Origin: PMG-095 sp049324695
GTDB taxonomy: Bacteria; Myxococcota_A; Polyangia; Polyangiales; Polyangiaceae
NCBI GenBank assembly: GCA_049324695.1
Contig: JBMOMJ010000024.1
Location: forward strand, 62,001-126,000
Reading direction: 5' to 3'
DNA length: 64,000 nucleotides
In this document: positions 60,941-64,000 of the stretch, one piece after another
How the letters are laid out: each line of letters opens with the position of its first letter
Numbering within the stretch: the first letter of the stretch is position 1
Translations under genes and position numbers: made by a program
Notes under the pieces: generated by a model
Database searches by the model: none
What the model was told of the DNA's origin: nothing
The model's input: the letters and a program-made list of their open reading frames with translations, nothing else

Positions 60941-62767
60941 TCACGGAGTTGCACGGACCCGCAGACGGAAGGAATCCGCTTGGGTGAGATCGGAGAGCAG
61001 CGTCAGAATGCTGTAACCGCTGTCGGTGAGCTTCGTGTTGAGCTGCTCGACCACGCATTGGTCGTTCGAGTTCGGCTGACGTCCATACGCGAAGGACACC
61101 CAGTCGCGCGCGTAGAAGGTGCGGGTCTTCGGCGTCTCCGCGATGTTCTGCATGAGCTCCACCGGGTTCTTGATCTCCTTGGTGTTGCTCGCGCTGAACA
61201 TGACTGTCGCGGTTCCATTGATCGGACCACCTAGTGGATCCGTGGTTTGCCACTTGCCAATGGAGTCGTAGGTTTCCATCACGTAACCCGATGGGTTGAT
61301 GATGCGCACGTGGCAGCCCTGGCAGCTGGCTTCCTGGTTGACCAACGCGTCTGTCTTCTCGCGGTTGGTCTTGTAGTTACCGGGAGGCACCGGCTTCTGC
61401 AGCGCGCCCTCGATCGGCGGACCCGGGTCGACGCCGAGCAGGTTCACGGTGATGAACGCACCGCGCAGGATCGGGCTGGTCTCGTCGTAGTGAGAGTAGG
61501 AGCTCAAGAAGCCCACGCGCGTCATGAAGCCGGGACGCTGCGCGGCATCGAGTGTCACTCGCTTGAGCTCGGTGCCGTAGCTAGAGGCATCGAGGCCGTA
61601 AATCGCGGCGTTATCCTTGTTGACGTAGGCGACGTTGCTGAGGAACAGATCCTTGAAAGAGCCGTTGTTGAACGCAACGTCTTCGAAGAACTTGTCCGTC
61701 TCCGCCTGATACACCGTCTTCGCCGCGGCGTTGTAGAGCGGGTACTTGGCTGTATCGTGATCGATCTTCCACCAGTGCCCGTTGTTGTTGTCCATCTGCG
61801 ACCACTTGCGGTGGAACGCCTGGAGCAGCGGCGCCGTCTTCTCGCGCACGGCGATCATGCGCTTGGCTTGCGCCAGGATCTGTTCCTTGGTGCCGAGCTG
61901 CTTCTGGTCTGCCGCAGCGTTCAGCATGTCGTCCGGAACCGAGCCCCACAGGAAGAAGGAGAGCCTGGCCGCCACCTCATGGGGCGACAGTTGAATCGCT
62001 TGGGTGGACGTATCCTGAGTCGTCGTCAGCTCGGGCATCAGGATGAAGGACGGCGAGACCAAGAACGCGACCAGCGTCGTCTCGGCGACTTCGGCTGGCG
62101 TGCCCTTCGGCGTCGTTTCACCGAGCTTCATGAAGCGCGTGACTTCGGCGTCGGTCAGCGGCCGACGGAAGGCTTTGCGCCCGAAGGTCGTGATGGTGTT
62201 CTTGAGACAGTCCGTCGCGGCGGGATCGCAGCTGATGAACTTGGACTTGTTCGAGCCGGCCATCACTTCCTTGGCAATGGCTGCGGCGGTCGATTGATAC
62301 AGGCGCCAGGCGTCGGGAACCATGGGCCCGTCGAAGTCGGCGTTCAGTAACTCCGAAGGCTTCTTGTTCTGTTCGGCGGCCACCCCCGTGACGCCCAGCA
62401 GATCGCGCACGGCGTTGTCGTACATGCGGTTTTGCATGCGCGGGATCTGGGTCGTGGCTGGAATGCCGGGGATGCAGGTGCTGGGATCGGTCTGCATGCC
62501 ACCGCTGCCGTTGATCGAGCCACCCGAGGAAGACGAGCTTCCGCCAGATGAGGAGGATGTGTTGCCGCCCGAGCTGCTGTTCTGACCGCTGCCACCCGCC
62601 CCGTTGTTGTTATTGCTGTTGCCGGCGTTGTTCGTGGCGCCGCTGACGCCGTTTCCTGAACCCCCCTTATCGGAAGAGGTTCCATCTTGAGTGATTTCCG
62701 CGGAGCACGCGGCAAGCGCTGTGGAGAGTGCTCCCAGAGCGACCAACAACTGCTTTCTAATCATCAC
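60941..62767 (-). CDS. DUF1592/DUF1588 secreted protein with CxxCH site
   Basis: A lipobox (LSTALAACSAE) is followed by a Gly/Ser/Asn linker. Then come DUF1587/1592-type segments MQNRMYDNAVRDLLG, FGRKAFRRPLTDAEVTRFMK, RLSFFLWGSVPDDML and HYDETSPILRGAFITVN. The haem-type site is SCQGCHVRIINPSGY. GTG or the next ATG (62764) can be the start, both after a GAGAGG SD. Directly upstream of the DUF1552 gene, so this is the second such pair in the window. Confidence 0.94.
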   Translation of the reverse strand: MMIRKQLLVALGALSTALAACSAEITQDGTSSDKGGSGNGVSGATNNAGNSNNNNGAGGSGQNSSSGGNTSSSSGGSSSSSGGSINGSGGMQTDPSTCIPGIPATTQIPRMQNRMYDNAVRDLLGVTGVAAEQNKKPSELLNADFDGPMVPDAWRLYQSTAAAIAKEVMAGSNKSKFISCDPAATDCLKNTITTFGRKAFRRPLTDAEVTRFMKLGETTPKGTPAEVAETTLVAFLVSPSFILMPELTTTQDTSTQAIQLSPHEVAARLSFFLWGSVPDDMLNAAADQKQLGTKEQILAQAKRMIAVREKTAPLLQAFHRKWSQMDNNNGHWWKIDHDTAKYPLYNAAAKTVYQAETDKFFEDVAFNNGSFKDLFLSNVAYVNKDNAAIYGLDASSYGTELKRVTLDAAQRPGFMTRVGFLSSYSHYDETSPILRGAFITVNLLGVDPGPPIEGALQKPVPPGNYKTNREKTDALVNQEASCQGCHVRIINPSGYVMETYDSIGKWQTTDPLGGPINGTATVMFSASNTKEIKNPVELMQNIAETPKTRTFYARDWVSFAYGRQPNSNDQCVVEQLNTKLTDSGYSILTLLSDLTQADSFRLRVRATP

Positions 62768-63256
62768 AATGACCTCTCGATAAACGCGGCCCCGCCTGCT
62801 CCCCTCCTGGCCCGCAAGACGAGCGAGAGAGAATTTCTTCTCGTTCGTCTTTCTGCGGAATTCAGATGGGGCGCACCTTCGCGCCGACCCACTGACATTC
62901 CTGCAGAGGTTTCGAGAGGCGAGTGGCTTCGATTAGGCAAATGCCAGCTGCATCGAGCCCATATTTCGAAACTCGGTTTTTTTTCTAAATTCCCCCGCGA
63001 AGTCGCACACAAACGGCAAGATTGCGGCCCGAGCGTCACGACGAGCGATTCGGAGAACCAACTCGGTCGGCGTGTACCGGGTCAGCTGCAAAGCAGTGCT
63101 GCAAAAAATTGCTAGCCCTGCATGATTTCAGCTATCGCCGAAGCTCTCAGCGCTGCGGTGAGAACCACCAAGCAGTGCCATGACGCCACGGCGTGGCGCG
63201 CGCGAACAGATTCGCAAGCCGCTTGGCGCCGCCGGTAACGTGCAACTTCGGGTCAA
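62768..63256. other. Non-coding gap of about 490 bases
   Basis: It holds the leader and promoter of the DUF1592/DUF1552 operon and the 3' side of the pectate lyase gene. A T-rich run is visible near 62980-62990 (on the plus strand). I searched by eye for a c-di-GMP riboswitch-type consensus and saw none. Confidence 0.4.
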
Positions 63257-64000
63257 TTATTTCGCTTCGAAAGCGCCTAGGTCCGGTGCCTTACCCAAGA
63301 AGGGTAGACCCACGTCAACTCCAGCATCGATGAGCTTGCTGTCGCTCTTCAGTCGCAGAAATCCGTTGCTGGGCAAGCTGCCATCGGCGTTGCGTGCGGC
63401 TTTTCCCAACGTCGTATCGAGGCTCATGAAATCTGCGTCAGTCACTGAAAAGCCGCTGCTCCAGGAGTTGTTGCTCTGAGTGGCAGTCCCGATGTTCACG
63501 GCGGCGCCGAGTGAAATATTGTTTTTCAGCACATGCTGCTGACCGCTGTTGAGCGTGCCGCCTAAGCCGTAGTTGGTGCCGTTTTTGTATGACGTGCAGT
63601 TGTACAGCGTGAGCCCACCGGTATTGTTGTTCTGGTCGAAGCCCTTCACTGGGTTCTCGAAGGCGATACAGTTTTTGAGCTGATGATTGGCTTGAATCGA
63701 ATTGCCGCCAACTTTGAAGCCGTTGCCGTTGCCGGCGAAATTGCCGTAGTTCCAGACGTCGACGCCGTTGCGGAAGGCGCTGCAGTTCTCGAAAATCACG
63801 GTCTCTGGGCTTTCGAACGCATCGAAGCCATCATCTGAATTTTCCCACGCACGGCAACCGATGAACTTGTTGCCGGGACCTTGCGTCTCTTTGGGACCAA
63901 AGCCATCTGCCATGCTGCCGAGCTTCTTGGGGTCGTAGTTGCGATACGCGTCACAATTGATGACGGTCGTGTATGCGCCGCCTTTGTTGATCTCGAGCCC
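63257..64000 (-). CDS. PL9-type pectate lyase, partial (5' part beyond the window)
   Basis: The open frame continues past base 64000. Parallel beta-helix repeats are seen (FIGCRAWENSDDGFDAFES, VIFENCSAFRNGVDVWNYG, LTLYNCTSYKNG). The catalytic-region phrase GSMADGFGPKE and the Asn/Asp-rich turns are typical of PL9 (PelX/PelL) pectate lyases, which cut polygalacturonate by beta-elimination with Ca2+. The tail (VDVGLPFLGKAPDLGAFE) closes the helix. Right end of the window cuts the gene. Confidence 0.88.
   Translation of the reverse strand, partial: GLEINKGGAYTTVINCDAYRNYDPKKLGSMADGFGPKETQGPGNKFIGCRAWENSDDGFDAFESPETVIFENCSAFRNGVDVWNYGNFAGNGNGFKVGGNSIQANHQLKNCIAFENPVKGFDQNNNTGGLTLYNCTSYKNGTNYGLGGTLNSGQQHVLKNNISLGAAVNIGTATQSNNSWSSGFSVTDADFMSLDTTLGKAARNADGSLPSNGFLRLKSDSKLIDAGVDVGLPFLGKAPDLGAFEAK

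Noticed and set aside
62768..63256. Possible riboswitch in front of the DUF1592 gene
   Set aside because: No known aptamer consensus could be recognised by eye; only T-rich runs were found.

Overview
The window is high-GC, gene-dense DNA from a delta-type soil bacterium, most likely a myxobacterium of the Polyangiales (Sorangium/Polyangium-like). I infer this from eight secreted proteins with long Gly/Ser/Asn-rich linkers behind a lipobox, two DUF1552/DUF1592 pairs, Cys-repeat lipoproteins, several ECF sigma factors fused into operons with TPR or FecR-type proteins, and plant-polymer enzymes (GH26 mannanase-like, PL9 pectate lyase-like). No rRNA, tRNA, CRISPR array, insertion sequence or phage gene was recognised. 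Many starts are GTG or TTG, and many adjacent genes overlap by 4 bp.

Layout. 1-5102: end of a hybrid histidine kinase translationally coupled to an HD-GYP response regulator, then a lipoprotein and an ECF sigma/TPR membrane protein pair. 5287-10331: CorA-like transporter, a lipoprotein, an endonuclease/exonuclease/phosphatase-family lipoprotein coupled to a barrel-like protein, and RsgA. A gene-free stretch of about 0.8 kb follows. 11153-16842: GH26-type lipoprotein, Cys-repeat lipoprotein, jelly-roll-like lipoprotein and a carotenoid oxygenase. 16954-19382: AraC regulator coupled to fumarase. 19438-23396: MarR/zinc-ribbon pair with a palindromic operator, a CYTH-like protein, and a secreted glycosidase-like protein coupled to a DUF1573-like lipoprotein. 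23607-29509: a plus-strand cassette of a small secreted repeat protein, a membrane-anchored ferritin-like protein, a NodU/CmcH-type carbamoyltransferase, a DUF5989 small membrane protein and a large SGNH hydrolase.

29516-31108 is a nine-repeat Cys lipoprotein. 31420-34942 is a TetR/glycosyltransferase/alpha-beta hydrolase/outer-membrane protein operon. 35098-37281 is a secreted protein coupled to an RCC1-repeat lipoprotein that carries a one-base frameshift. 37271-42493 is an ECF sigma/FecR-TPR/DUF1592/DUF1552 run. 42767-45220 holds two coupled LuxR-type regulators, a divergent AraC protein and an overlapping small Cys-containing secreted protein. 45302-47622 is a parvulin-type isomerase lipoprotein plus a membrane protein. 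47652-48909 is a compact DNA methyltransferase/PD-(D/E)XK nuclease pair. 48999-51832 has a VOC protein, an orphan ExbD-like protein, and an AhpD-like protein divergent from an ECF41 sigma factor, with a good match to the ECF41 promoter in front of the AhpD gene.

51975-56200 is the most novel-looking unit: class III aminotransferase, Tes/MoaA-type radical SAM enzyme and two tandem short-chain dehydrogenase-like proteins, all translationally coupled, with both SDRs missing the catalytic Tyr. The right end (56205-64000) has an OmpA lipoprotein, two Gly-rich lipoproteins, a second DUF1592/DUF1552 operon with a classical terminator, and a pectate lyase cut by the window edge.
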